This document shows, piece after piece, positions 42,646-50,737 of a DNA stretch of 50,737 nucleotides. The translations under genes were made by a program, and so were the position numbers. Below the pieces are notes generated by a model. The model was given only the letters and a program-made list of their open reading frames with translations. It had not been told where the DNA came from and made no database searches. How positions within the stretch are numbered: position 1 is the first letter of the stretch; each line of letters starts with the position of its first letter. This DNA is from Treponema sp. (GTDB taxonomy: Bacteria > Spirochaetota > Spirochaetia > Treponematales > Treponemataceae), in the NCBI GenBank assembly GCA_016297405.1, contig JAEDGP010000006.1, forward strand, positions 1 through 50,737, written 5' to 3'.

Positions 42646-44658
42646 ATGGATTTGCATTTGTACTGGATTTCTTCAATTTCCTATGCATTGTTTGTGGGAT
42701 TAATTCTGCTTAGCAATATCAAGGTAATAAAATTTCCAAGTAAAGTAGAAAATCATTTCAGGTTAATGGCTAAATGGGTTCTGTTTTTTTGCATTCAGGA
42801 TGCAATCTGGGGACTTTGCAATGCCCATGTAATAAACAACGATAATATCTTTTTCATCAGCAGTTCAATTTTTCATCTTTCCACGGTGGTAACAACTTTC
42901 TTCTGGTTAATTTATGTGCTTGAATACCTTCATGCAAAACCAAATCTAAGAGCAGTTTATCTGGCCTTGGACGCAGTTGTCATAATTTTCGAATTTATTC
43001 TTGTCATTGCAAATTACTTTAATACTACGCTGTTTTCCATTGTTAACGGTAACTACGTTACAGGATTTTTGCGTCCTCTTACATTCATAAACCAATGTGC
43101 AGTCTATCTTGTCATTGGTCTTACAACAATGTTCTTTGCACTCAAAAAAGAAAATCGCCATCATACTCAGTACAAGTTTGAAATGATTTTTACCCTGACA
43201 CCCATTGTAATGGGGGTTTTGCAGCTTTTATTTCCAAATGGCCCATTTTGCAGTCTAGGCTACTTTCTAGGTTTCTTCATCGTCCATATTTTCGTAGTTA
43301 TAAAGGACAGGGAAATGACTCTGGAAAAAGAAAGTCAGCTTCTTAAAATAATGGAATTGAACAAGACCCTTCAAAACAAACAGAACGAAATCGATAAGCA
43401 GTTTGACATTTTGCAATCCATGAGCCGTGTTTACGATACAATCAACCTGCTTGATTTCAAATCATGCATTTCATTCAGGTTCGACATCAAGGATTCAGAA
43501 GAAATTCCATTTGATTTAATAAACGATCCCCATACCTCTGTAAACAAGGAAGTTGCAAAAAAAATATCTCAAGATGATTTTGATAGATTCTGGCTATTTA
43601 CAAATCTTTCCACTCTTGAACAACGAATGAAAGGCAAAAGAGTTATTTCTGCTGAATTCAGATGCAATGAAGGCGACAGAATCTGCGCCATGTACATAAG
43701 GATTGACGACGATAAAAACGGATCATTCAACAAAGTTGCCTATACGTTACAGAACATAACAAATGAAAGAAAGCGAGAATATCAGGTATATCACGCACTT
43801 ACACATCTGGTATATTCGTTGCATATTGTCGATCTTGAAAATGATTCAATTGAGCCTCTCATCGAACCAGAAATCCTAAAGCAGATTATCAGGAAGGAAG
43901 AAAGCGCTCAGACAGCTATGAACAACGTTATCAAAGCAACATGCAATGACGAATTCCTGGAAATGCTGATGGATTTTGTTGATTTTTCAACAATCAGCAC
44001 AAGAATGAAGGAAAAATCAGCTTTAACATGCGAATTCCGTGGCAAATTCCATGGTTGGACCAGAATGATTTTCATTCCTATAGACGCAGAAAACAAAAAG
44101 ATAAAACGAATCGTAATAACAACGGAAATTATTGATTCAGAAAAAAATAAAATTATCAATCTCACATATAAGTCAACAACTGACGAACTTACCAGAATTT
44201 ATAATCGAAGAAAATACGAAGACGACCTGGATGAAATGGACCAAAACGGGGAACTGGAGGACAAAATCGTAATTGCCCTGGATGTTAATGGACTTAAAAC
44301 TGTAAACGACACACTTGGACACAAAGCCGGCGATGAGATGATTATCGGGGCTGGAAACATCATAAATAAAACTTTTTCTTCAGCCGGCAATTCGTATCGC
44401 ACAGGCGGAGATGAATTCATGGTAATAGTAAAATGCAGCGAAGAACAGCTTAAAGATTTGCTTTCAGAATTTGACGATTCCATCAAAGGTTGGAAAGGCA
44501 AAATGGTTGAAAAGCTAACCATTTCCTATGGATACGCTTGTGCGAAAAAGTTTCCAACCTTGAATCTTCGTGAATTAGCATCAGAAGCTGACAAATGCAT
44601 GTATGAAAATAAAGAAGCTTTCTACAAAAGGACTGGTATGGAGAGGCGAAAGAATTAG
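42646..44658 (+). CDS. seven-TM diguanylate cyclase (GGDEF)
   Basis: 670 residues from ATG 42646, chosen because GGAG lies 9 nt upstream; the ATG at 42631 adds five residues and has no ribosome site. About seven membrane helices (1-220), a short coiled coil (NKTLQNKQNEIDKQFDIL), two PAS-like sensor stretches (about 250-500), then a GGDEF domain: STTDELTRIYNRRKYEDD, LDVNGLKTVNDTLGHKAGD and GGDEF at 587-591. The product-inhibition site RxxD upstream of GGDEF is absent (SSAGNSYRTGGDEF). It makes c-di-GMP in response to an unknown membrane signal. Confidence 0.92.
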   Translation: MDLHLYWISSISYALFVGLILLSNIKVIKFPSKVENHFRLMAKWVLFFCIQDAIWGLCNAHVINNDNIFFISSSIFHLSTVVTTFFWLIYVLEYLHAKPNLRAVYLALDAVVIIFEFILVIANYFNTTLFSIVNGNYVTGFLRPLTFINQCAVYLVIGLTTMFFALKKENRHHTQYKFEMIFTLTPIVMGVLQLLFPNGPFCSLGYFLGFFIVHIFVVIKDREMTLEKESQLLKIMELNKTLQNKQNEIDKQFDILQSMSRVYDTINLLDFKSCISFRFDIKDSEEIPFDLINDPHTSVNKEVAKKISQDDFDRFWLFTNLSTLEQRMKGKRVISAEFRCNEGDRICAMYIRIDDDKNGSFNKVAYTLQNITNERKREYQVYHALTHLVYSLHIVDLENDSIEPLIEPEILKQIIRKEESAQTAMNNVIKATCNDEFLEMLMDFVDFSTISTRMKEKSALTCEFRGKFHGWTRMIFIPIDAENKKIKRIVITTEIIDSEKNKIINLTYKSTTDELTRIYNRRKYEDDLDEMDQNGELEDKIVIALDVNGLKTVNDTLGHKAGDEMIIGAGNIINKTFSSAGNSYRTGGDEFMVIVKCSEEQLKDLLSEFDDSIKGWKGKMVEKLTISYGYACAKKFPTLNLRELASEADKCMYENKEAFYKRTGMERRKN

Positions 44659-44775
44659 GAAGTTGCATATAGTTTTAAAAAAATGCAATCTGCTTTATTG
44701 GTAGACAGAATCTACATTATCAACAGTAAAATAATAACCAAAACTTAGCTTTCCAGGAGTAAAAAACAGATTTTT

Positions 44776-47700
44776 TTAGGAAATCTTTTCCAGTTTTTCA
44801 CGGATAAATTCGCTTTTTTCCTTCAAACCAATTTGACCGACTTTAAGGAAAAGCATATTTGGTTTTGTCGAATCCAATCGAACAGCTCCTGCAGATTCTC
44901 GAATCAACTGAAGAACCTTGTTTACATTGATGTCTGAAACTTTTGCAAATGTAACAGAAACCGTTCCCTTGTTTTCTTTAATTCCCGAAATATTAAGTTT
45001 TCTGCAAAGAATCCGTATCTCACTAAGAGCCAAAAGACTCAGAACTTCGTCAGGAGCTGGTCCAAAACGGTCTTCCAATTCATTATATACAGCGTCAAGT
45101 TCAGATCGTAACGTAACGGCAGCAATCTTTTTATAGATTTCCATCTTCGTCTGGGGATTGTTCACATAGGAATCTGGAATAAATCCTGTATATTCAAGTT
45201 CCAAAAGAACTTCCTGCTGTTCTTTGTAATCTTCTTGTAAAACTAATCGATTAACAGCATCATTCAAAAGCCGCACATACATGTCAAATCCCACAGAATA
45301 CACATTACCAGACTGATCTCTTCCAAGCAAATTACCAGCACCGCGAATTTCCATATCTTTCATAGCAATTTTAAAGCCACTTCCAAGCTCTGTAAAATCA
45401 CTGATAACATTAAGTCGTTTCATAGCAATCTCGCTCAAAGATTTGTTTCCAGGATACAAAAGATATGCATATGCCTTTCTGTCACTCCGACCAACACGAC
45501 CTCGAAGCTGATAAAGCTGAGAAACACCATACATATCAGCGCGATCAATGATTATGGTATTTACATTTGGAATATCAATGCCATTTTCTATGATTGTGGT
45601 AGCTACAAGTACATGGAAACCACCCATTTTAAAGCGCCGAAATATATCGTCAAGCTGATCACTAGTCATCTGTCCATGAGCCACATCAATCATCATTTCC
45701 GGTAAAAGCTTTTCAAGTTTAAGTCGGGTTTCATTCAATGATTCAACCCTATTATGCAGATAAAAAACCTGTCCTCCCCTATCTACTTCTTTACGAATGG
45801 CCTTTACCACCCTATCATCGCTGTAAGGATCAATAACAGTTTCAACAGGTTGTCTTGTTTGCGGAGGAGTTGTAAGAAGACTCATGTCACGAATCTTCAA
45901 AAGGCTCATGTGCAATGTTCTTGGAATTGGAGTCGCAGACATTGCAAGGCTATCAATGTTATTCTTTAAAACTTTAAGTTTTTCCTTATCTTTTACTCCA
46001 AAACGCTGTTCCTCATCAATAATCATCAATCCAAGATTTTTAAAAACAACATCTTTTTGTATTATTCTATGGGTTCCTACAAGAATATCAATCTGGCCTT
46101 CAGCAATTTCTTTCAATACTTTCTTTTGTTCACTAGGTGTCACAAATCTGGACAGTTGTGCTATCTTTACAGGAAAATTTCTGAATCTTTCAATACAGGT
46201 TTCGTAATGTTGTTCAGCAAGAATTGTTGTTGGTGCAAGAAACGCAACCTGCTTTCCACCCATTACAGCTTTAAAAGCGGCACGCATTGCAATTTCAGTT
46301 TTTCCGTAACCTACATCTCCGCAGACAAGCCTGTCCATTGGAACAGGTTTTTCCATGTCTTTCTTTATTTCTTCTGTAACAGTTATCTGATCAGGAGTAT
46401 CCGCGTATGGAAAAGCGGCTTCAAAAGTGGCCTGCCATTCCGTGTCTTTGGGAAAGGGAAAGCCATGAGAAGCTTTTCGTCTAGAATAAAGTTCTATGAG
46501 CTTGCCGGCCAGATCTTCAACCGCCTTCTTAACTTTATTCTTGCGGTTTTCCCAGGCTTTGCTTCCAAGCACATCCATGCGTGGAGCTTCACCTTCACTA
46601 CCGATATAACGCTGAACAAGATTTACCTGTTCAATTGGAACAAAAACATAGTCCTGATTTGCATATTCCAGTTTGATATAGTCCCTTTCGTTTCCTAAAG
46701 CCTTTACGCGCTCTATTCCAAGAAATTTTCCGATTCCATAATTAACATGCACAACATAGTCACCAGGATTCAATTCCACGAAACTATCGATAACCTGGCT
46801 TTTTGACCGTCTCAGTGATTTTGGAACAAATTTTTTTCGGCCAAAAATTTCATTTTCCTGAATAACCCTAAGTTTAATGTCTGGAAGTATGAAACCTTCC
46901 GAAATTACTTTACCAATAACAGTCAAAGGATAAAATCCTTTCTCTACCGTGGTCAATTCCTTAAGGATTTCTGTTATGCGGACAGCCTGGTTTTCATTGT
47001 CAGCAAAAACAAACACTTTCCACCCTTCTTTTTGCAGTTCAGAAAGGTTTTCCTTAAGATAATTGATATTTCCAAAATAACTTTGGGATGGATCACATGA
47101 AAAAGTGACAGTTGATTCACATGAAGAATGATCTTGTTCCGTTTCAGTTGAAATGGAGCGGAATTTTACACATCGATTAGATTTTCCCAAAATCTGATCA
47201 AAATCAATAAGAAGTTTTTCCGGCAAAAGAACAGGAATTTTTGGCAGCATCTGGCGAAACATACCATGCATTTCGCGCTTCATGCTTTCCTGTGCATTCT
47301 CTATTCTGTCAAAGTCAAAAAACATTACGCAAGAATCCTTGTGTACGTAATCAAGGATTGTATATTCCTTATCCCACAAAGCAGGATAAAAAAGCTCTTC
47401 CCCTTCACTATTGCCGTTGTTTGTCAATTCTTCAATGAATTTTTCCCGCCAGAATTTTGCATCATCCGTATATGCAATTGCAGGTCCGTCTTCAAAATTT
47501 TTATCAGATAAAAGTTCAGAGATTTTTGAAATAAGATGTTCATCCCAGATTACTTCCTTCATGGGATAGACCAAAATCGATTCCAATTGCGAGATTGTTG
47601 TCTGATCATCAGGATCAAAGGTTCTGATTTTTTCTATCTGATCAAAATCAAAAAGGATACGAACAGGAAGTTCATCGTTTGGCAAAAAAACATCAAGAAC

Positions 47701-48381
47701 CTCCCCTCGAAGGCTGAACTCGCCTGGTAAACCAACTTTTGGCACTCTCAAGTAGCCAAGGGCATTGAGTTTTCCAGCAATTTCAACTGTATCAAATGTC
47801 TGTCCAACACAAAGAGTAAAAATACGGGATTTTATGGAATCTGGGGAAGGCATAGGGGTTTGTGCTGTTTTGGAGGACAAAATAAAAACTTTTGGTTTGA
47901 ATTCCAAAGAGTTTCGACTACTTTTCTCTTCCATTGAATGAACCATGGCGGAAAGGAATCCTGCTCTTTGTCCAAATATTCTAGACCCTACTCCCACAGG
48001 CCTATAAGACAAAGTTCCCCAACCCGGCATGAAATACACATCAGCTTCTGGAAAAACAGTATTCAGATCAATCTTAAGTTTTTCTCCATCTTTGTCAGTA
48101 GGAACAATTACCAGACTATCGCTGCAATGAGAAGAGATACAGATTTTTTCCTTGATAGATTGGGCATTATAACCAGCGGAAGAATACTTGAATGAAGAAA
48201 TGAATTTATTGTAACAGGCATTAGCAAAGGCCTGCAAAAAATAACTGTGAAATGCCCCATGAACGCCCATTACATTCACAGCACCTGAAACACTTTTATC
48301 AATTACAGAATTAATGTTGTCCTTATAATCTTTCCATGCATTTAGATTTTCAAGAATTGAATTTGTTGATAATGTATTCAT
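44776..48381 (-). CDS. mfd: transcription-repair coupling factor Mfd
   Basis: 1201 residues, slightly above the usual 1150. In order: UvrB-like N-terminal module (about 1-430); RNA-polymerase-interacting domain near 535-610 (PGDYVVHVNYGIGKFLGIERV); RecG-like helicase with Walker A GDVGYGKTEIAM near 687, DEEQ box near 787 and motif VI QLRGRVGRSDRKAYAYLL; C-terminal autoinhibitory domain from about 1090 (LELEYTGFIPDSYV). It removes stalled RNA polymerase at lesions and recruits UvrA. It converges with the GGDEF gene and diverges from the 48439 gene; no clear terminator was found in the 117-bp gap after it. Confidence 0.96.
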   Translation of the reverse strand: MNTLSTNSILENLNAWKDYKDNINSVIDKSVSGAVNVMGVHGAFHSYFLQAFANACYNKFISSFKYSSAGYNAQSIKEKICISSHCSDSLVIVPTDKDGEKLKIDLNTVFPEADVYFMPGWGTLSYRPVGVGSRIFGQRAGFLSAMVHSMEEKSSRNSLEFKPKVFILSSKTAQTPMPSPDSIKSRIFTLCVGQTFDTVEIAGKLNALGYLRVPKVGLPGEFSLRGEVLDVFLPNDELPVRILFDFDQIEKIRTFDPDDQTTISQLESILVYPMKEVIWDEHLISKISELLSDKNFEDGPAIAYTDDAKFWREKFIEELTNNGNSEGEELFYPALWDKEYTILDYVHKDSCVMFFDFDRIENAQESMKREMHGMFRQMLPKIPVLLPEKLLIDFDQILGKSNRCVKFRSISTETEQDHSSCESTVTFSCDPSQSYFGNINYLKENLSELQKEGWKVFVFADNENQAVRITEILKELTTVEKGFYPLTVIGKVISEGFILPDIKLRVIQENEIFGRKKFVPKSLRRSKSQVIDSFVELNPGDYVVHVNYGIGKFLGIERVKALGNERDYIKLEYANQDYVFVPIEQVNLVQRYIGSEGEAPRMDVLGSKAWENRKNKVKKAVEDLAGKLIELYSRRKASHGFPFPKDTEWQATFEAAFPYADTPDQITVTEEIKKDMEKPVPMDRLVCGDVGYGKTEIAMRAAFKAVMGGKQVAFLAPTTILAEQHYETCIERFRNFPVKIAQLSRFVTPSEQKKVLKEIAEGQIDILVGTHRIIQKDVVFKNLGLMIIDEEQRFGVKDKEKLKVLKNNIDSLAMSATPIPRTLHMSLLKIRDMSLLTTPPQTRQPVETVIDPYSDDRVVKAIRKEVDRGGQVFYLHNRVESLNETRLKLEKLLPEMMIDVAHGQMTSDQLDDIFRRFKMGGFHVLVATTIIENGIDIPNVNTIIIDRADMYGVSQLYQLRGRVGRSDRKAYAYLLYPGNKSLSEIAMKRLNVISDFTELGSGFKIAMKDMEIRGAGNLLGRDQSGNVYSVGFDMYVRLLNDAVNRLVLQEDYKEQQEVLLELEYTGFIPDSYVNNPQTKMEIYKKIAAVTLRSELDAVYNELEDRFGPAPDEVLSLLALSEIRILCRKLNISGIKENKGTVSVTFAKVSDINVNKVLQLIRESAGAVRLDSTKPNMLFLKVGQIGLKEKSEFIREKLEKIS

Positions 48382-48438
48382 AATAATTTACCGATAATAT
48401 AAAAAGATAGTTTTCAATATTTATTTTGGAGATTCAAA

Positions 48439-49410
48439 TTGAAAAAATTTTCTATTATTATAGCGTTTCTTGCTTTTTTTGGACAGACAATTTACGCACA
48501 AGAATTGAATCCTGAAAATTTCAAGGAGGCATCTGTTTCTATCAAATATTATGACAGAACCATGTACTATCCGGGAAATGCAGAAGCAAATCCAATTCTT
48601 GTCCATATTTCGATTAAAAACAAAGGAACGGAAACTTTGCGTTTCAAGCTTGCCGATGACCGCATGTTCAGCATTGATTTCAATGCGTACACTGTAAAAA
48701 ACAGACAACTTGATGCAACTCAGTCTTTGATCCGAAAAAGAACAAGCAATCAGACCGTCTATTTTAGGGAAATTGCAATTGAACCTGGAGAAGAATATTC
48801 TTTTATTGAAAACCTGAAAGAGTACATCGAAATAAAAGATCCATCTGTATATTATGTGGAACTTAAACTTTATCCTGAACTTTACAAACTGAAATTCATC
48901 AGCATAACTTCTAATCGTCTGACATTGGAAGTAAAACCTTCTCCATCAGCAGCATCATCTTCAATTCTCCCTGTAAAAGCAAAAACTGCAGAACTGCTGA
49001 TTGCAGAAGACATTGCACCAGATGCAGTGGTTGAACAGACAATCATTGCAAGACAAAAATCATTATGGGATCAATACTTCCTTTACATGGACATAGAAGC
49101 AATGCTCCAAAGAAATCCTTCTGCTAAACGTAAATTCATTGCAGCATCAGCAGAAGAAAGAAGCAGAATGATTCAAAATTACAAATCTGATCTGCAGCTT
49201 TCAAGAATCGATAATGATATTGTTGCAATTCCAGAATCTTTTGAAATAGAAAAAACAACGTACACAAAAACAGAAGGAACTGTAACAGTAAAGCAATGGT
49301 TCAAATATCCGAATTTCAGGGAAAAGAAAAGTTACGTTTACAAACTCCGCCGTCGTGATGGTATTTGGCACATCTATGACTATACTGTAACAAATTTAGG
49401 AACAGAGTAA
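48439..49410 (+). CDS. secreted protein of unknown function
   Basis: 323 residues from TTG 48439 with GGAGA 7 nt upstream. Signal peptide 1-21 (FSIIIAFLAFFGQTIYA, cleavage before QE). Residues about 30-160 are beta-rich (HISIKNKGTETLRFKL, IAIEPGEEYSFIENL) and look like an immunoglobulin-type fold; about 180-245 is helical; the end (VTVKQWFKYPNFREKKSYVYKLRRRDGIWHIYDY) resembles the small NTF2-like/lipocalin end often found in secreted proteins. I do not recognise the family. Likely periplasmic. Followed 12 nt later by the receiver-like gene. Confidence 0.75.
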   Translation: MKKFSIIIAFLAFFGQTIYAQELNPENFKEASVSIKYYDRTMYYPGNAEANPILVHISIKNKGTETLRFKLADDRMFSIDFNAYTVKNRQLDATQSLIRKRTSNQTVYFREIAIEPGEEYSFIENLKEYIEIKDPSVYYVELKLYPELYKLKFISITSNRLTLEVKPSPSAASSSILPVKAKTAELLIAEDIAPDAVVEQTIIARQKSLWDQYFLYMDIEAMLQRNPSAKRKFIAASAEERSRMIQNYKSDLQLSRIDNDIVAIPESFEIEKTTYTKTEGTVTVKQWFKYPNFREKKSYVYKLRRRDGIWHIYDYTVTNLGTE

Positions 49411-49422
49411 CTTTGAGGTAGT

Positions 49423-50154
49423 ATGAAAGCACTGGTAATTTCTGACGATAATTCAACGATTCTGAAAATTGATGAATGTCTAAAAAAATTTCATGTAGAC
49501 TCAATCAACTACAAATGGCTTTTGAAAGCTCTTGATAACGTGGAAGAAATTTGTCCTGATATAACGATTATAAGTGCACAAGATTATCCTCGACATTGGA
49601 AAATTTTCACACAATTCATAAAAAGCGGAATTGGAAACAATAACTGTAAGGTTCTTTTGTATACACAGCAAGATTTTACAGCAGAAGAAAGCGATAAGGC
49701 AAAAACCCTTGGAGTTTATGGAGTTTTCACAAGTCTATTGGATGACGAATCAGAAAAAACTCTTTCGAAACTACTTTCTTCCATTACTGGAAAACCAAAA
49801 GTTGATGTTGCTGAGCATTTGGAATGCCCAAAAACAAATGAAACAGTCTTATCTTCTCGTCCGCGCCTTGAAAACTGCACCCTCACTAGCGTGGATATGC
49901 TTTTAAAAGACAGTAGTTCAATCGAAAAAAATGAGACTAATGCAGAAAAAGCTTTGGAAAACGCTTTGATCCCATCTGTTGACCATATTCTTTCCAACAA
50001 TTTATACGAACAAATCAGCAAAGAAGAAATTATCGACAAACCAGACGACAACAAACAAGATGAAAACCTAACTCCATGTGAAAACAGCAGCGGTCAACTT
50101 GTGCGCGGTAAGTCATTGCTATTAAAAATAAAAGAATTATATGAGAAAGAATAA
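49423..50154 (+). CDS. degenerate receiver-like protein
   Basis: 243 residues. The first 125 residues have the pattern of a response-regulator receiver: MKALVISDDNSTIL with the acidic pair D8-D9, then PDITIISAQDYP where the phospho-acceptor should be, KVLLYTQQD and GVYGVFTSLL. But the acceptor Asp position is Ser51 and the final Lys is missing, so it is probably not phosphorylated. Residues 130-243 are polar, rich in Asn/Glu/Ser, and probably disordered. No output domain. GAGGTAGT precedes the ATG. Its end overlaps the zinc ribbon gene by 14 nt. Confidence 0.65.
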   Translation: MKALVISDDNSTILKIDECLKKFHVDSINYKWLLKALDNVEEICPDITIISAQDYPRHWKIFTQFIKSGIGNNNCKVLLYTQQDFTAEESDKAKTLGVYGVFTSLLDDESEKTLSKLLSSITGKPKVDVAEHLECPKTNETVLSSRPRLENCTLTSVDMLLKDSSSIEKNETNAEKALENALIPSVDHILSNNLYEQISKEEIIDKPDDNKQDENLTPCENSSGQLVRGKSLLLKIKELYEKE

Positions 50155-50539
50155 GGCTAAATTTTTTTGTGAAAACTGCGGGACAGAAGTTCCAGAAAAC
50201 GCAAAAGTATGCAAACAATGCGGAAAATTTTTCAGTGCCGTACGATGCCCTAATTGTGGAGCAACAGGAAATGCATCAGAATTTACAAAAGGTTGTCCTT
50301 TGTGTGGCTATGCAGTTAACGGAAGCAGAAGTTCCCAAAAAGATCAACATTCATCTTTGGCATTAAAGGAAAATCTTTCATTCAATACCAACGGTACTGA
50401 TAATAGGTGGACATACCATGCTCCGCATTTCATAAAAAGGGACCACTCTCTTCCGCCGTGGATTTACATAATCACAAGCTGCATGTTAATAACACTTATA
50501 ATTGTATTTTACAGCTGCTTAAAAAGCCCAACTTATTGA
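50141..50539 (+). CDS. double zinc ribbon, single-TM protein
   Basis: 132 residues. Two zinc ribbons at the N-terminus: CENCGTEVPENAKVCKQCG (10-28) and CPNCGATGN...CPLCGY (36-60). A polar linker follows, and a membrane helix at 105-126 (WIYIITSCMLITLIIVFYSC) ends the protein. Such zinc-ribbon/TM proteins are common in bacteria, with unknown roles. It overlaps the preceding gene, so they may act in one process. Its stop overlaps the -35 of the tRNA-Leu promoter. Confidence 0.8.
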   Translation: MRKNKAKFFCENCGTEVPENAKVCKQCGKFFSAVRCPNCGATGNASEFTKGCPLCGYAVNGSRSSQKDQHSSLALKENLSFNTNGTDNRWTYHAPHFIKRDHSLPPWIYIITSCMLITLIIVFYSCLKSPTY

Positions 50540-50555
50540 CCAAAACCGTTTTTAT

Positions 50556-50565
50556 TTGATATAAT
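50556..50565 (+). promoter_or_regulatory. -10 region of the tRNA-Leu promoter
   Basis: TATAAT at 50560-50565, with TTGACC at 50536-50541 (18-bp spacer) as the -35, which overlaps the stop codon of the zinc ribbon gene. The tRNA begins 9 nt after the -10, so the primary transcript has almost no 5' leader. Confidence 0.8.
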
Positions 50566-50574
50566 TAGTTACTT

Positions 50575-50657
50575 GCCCGGATGGCGAAATTGGTAGACGC
50601 GCTTGGTTCAGGTCCAAGTGGGATTTTCCCATAGGAGTTCAAGTCTCCTTTCGGGTA
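50575..50657 (+). tRNA. tRNA-Leu (anticodon CAG)
   Basis: Acceptor GCCCGGA pairs with TTCGGGT (two G-T pairs), discriminator A. Anticodon loop TTCAGGT in stem CTTGG/CCAAG gives CAG, reading CUG. Long variable arm (TGGGATTTTCCCAT) as expected for class II tRNA-Leu. T-loop TTCAAGT is normal. CCA is not encoded, in keeping with the cca gene in the window. Confidence 0.96.
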
Positions 50658-50660
50658 AAA

Positions 50661-50691
50661 AAGCATACTGTTAATAGTATGCTTTTTTTTT
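50661..50691 (+). terminator. intrinsic terminator of tRNA-Leu
   Basis: AAGCATACT pairs with AGTATGCTT around GTTAAT, followed by nine Ts (50683-50691). It starts 3 nt after the tRNA. Confidence 0.94.
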
Positions 50692-50693
50692 AT

Positions 50694-50716
50694 TTAGGGT
50701 TTATTACAAACCCTAA
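50694..50716. repeat. 9-bp perfect inverted repeat at the right edge
   Basis: TTAGGGTTT (50694-50702) and AAACCCTAA (50708-50716) with a 5-nt loop ATTAC. No T tract follows on either strand, so it is not scored as a terminator; it could belong to a gene beyond the edge. Confidence 0.6.
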
Positions 50717-50737
50717 AAACGGCGAAGTCAAGGCTTT

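Noticed and set aside
44659..44775. terminator between the convergent GGDEF and mfd genes
   Set aside because: Only a 6-bp TTGCAT/ATGCAA stem and an A6/T6 pairing are seen; neither has both a stable stem and a T tract.
46057..46698. 213-codon open frame on the plus strand opposite mfd
   Set aside because: Antisense to the Mfd helicase region; composition is Phe/Cys/Ser-rich nonsense and there is no ribosome site.
1..50737. CRISPR array, insertion sequence or prophage
   Set aside because: No regular direct-repeat array, transposase, integrase or phage structural gene was found on reading both strands.

Overview
The window is a chromosomal segment of a spirochaete of the Treponema type. This rests on a P83/100-family antigen with signal peptide, spirochaete-type envelope hypotheticals, the block dnaG-rpoD-zinc ribbon protein-rnpB-TPR protein-mreBCD-mrdA-rodA (an order I recall from treponemes), A+T-rich DNA and mixed ATG/GTG/TTG starts. 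There is no 16S gene, so the species is not fixed. No transposon, prophage or CRISPR array was seen.

Region 1 (1-8.6 kb, minus strand) is an anaerobic redox block. A malate/lactate-type dehydrogenase is followed by class II fumarase, which overlaps hdrB by ATGA. Then come hdrC, hdrA, an mvhD-like gene (floxD), floxC, floxB and floxA, the last running off the left edge. This is a complete heterodisulfide-reductase-like HdrABC module with a Flox NAD(P)H-input module, expected to bifurcate electrons between ferredoxin and an unknown disulfide or other acceptor. The dehydrogenase carries the malate-type residue (Arg) in its substrate loop. With fumarase it would form oxaloacetate-malate-fumarate steps next to the bifurcating complex.

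Region 2 (8.6-13.5 kb, minus) holds a P83/100 antigen, a secreted beta-propeller-like protein and an Fe-S 5-methyluridine RNA methyltransferase. Region 3 (13.5-23.5 kb, plus) holds an alpha/beta hydrolase, a poly(A)-polymerase-type nucleotidyltransferase with a non-ATG start, SbcD-SbcC, a patatin-POTRA-barrel protein (type Vd autotransporter-like) and TrpS. Region 4 (23.6-25.4 kb, minus) is a small membrane protein plus the CCA-adding enzyme. Region 5 (25.5-28.5 kb, plus) has an SPFH-like membrane protein, AroH chorismate mutase, an atypical GlgA and tRNA-Thr/tRNA-Tyr.

Region 6 (28.6-42.3 kb, plus) is a housekeeping block: MBL hydrolase, MltG, DnaG, RpoD, an acidic-tailed zinc ribbon protein, RNase P RNA, a TPR protein, then the cell-elongation genes MreB, MreC, MreD, PBP2 and RodA. 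Region 7 (42.3-50.7 kb) contains the remnant of an HD-GYP phosphodiesterase domain beside a seven-TM diguanylate cyclase, Mfd on the minus strand, a secreted hypothetical, a degenerate receiver-like protein, a zinc ribbon membrane protein and tRNA-Leu.

The strongest leads are the Flox-Hdr cluster translationally coupled to fumarase, with tandem hairpins between its Hdr and Flox halves, and the decayed HD-GYP fragment upstream of the cyclase.
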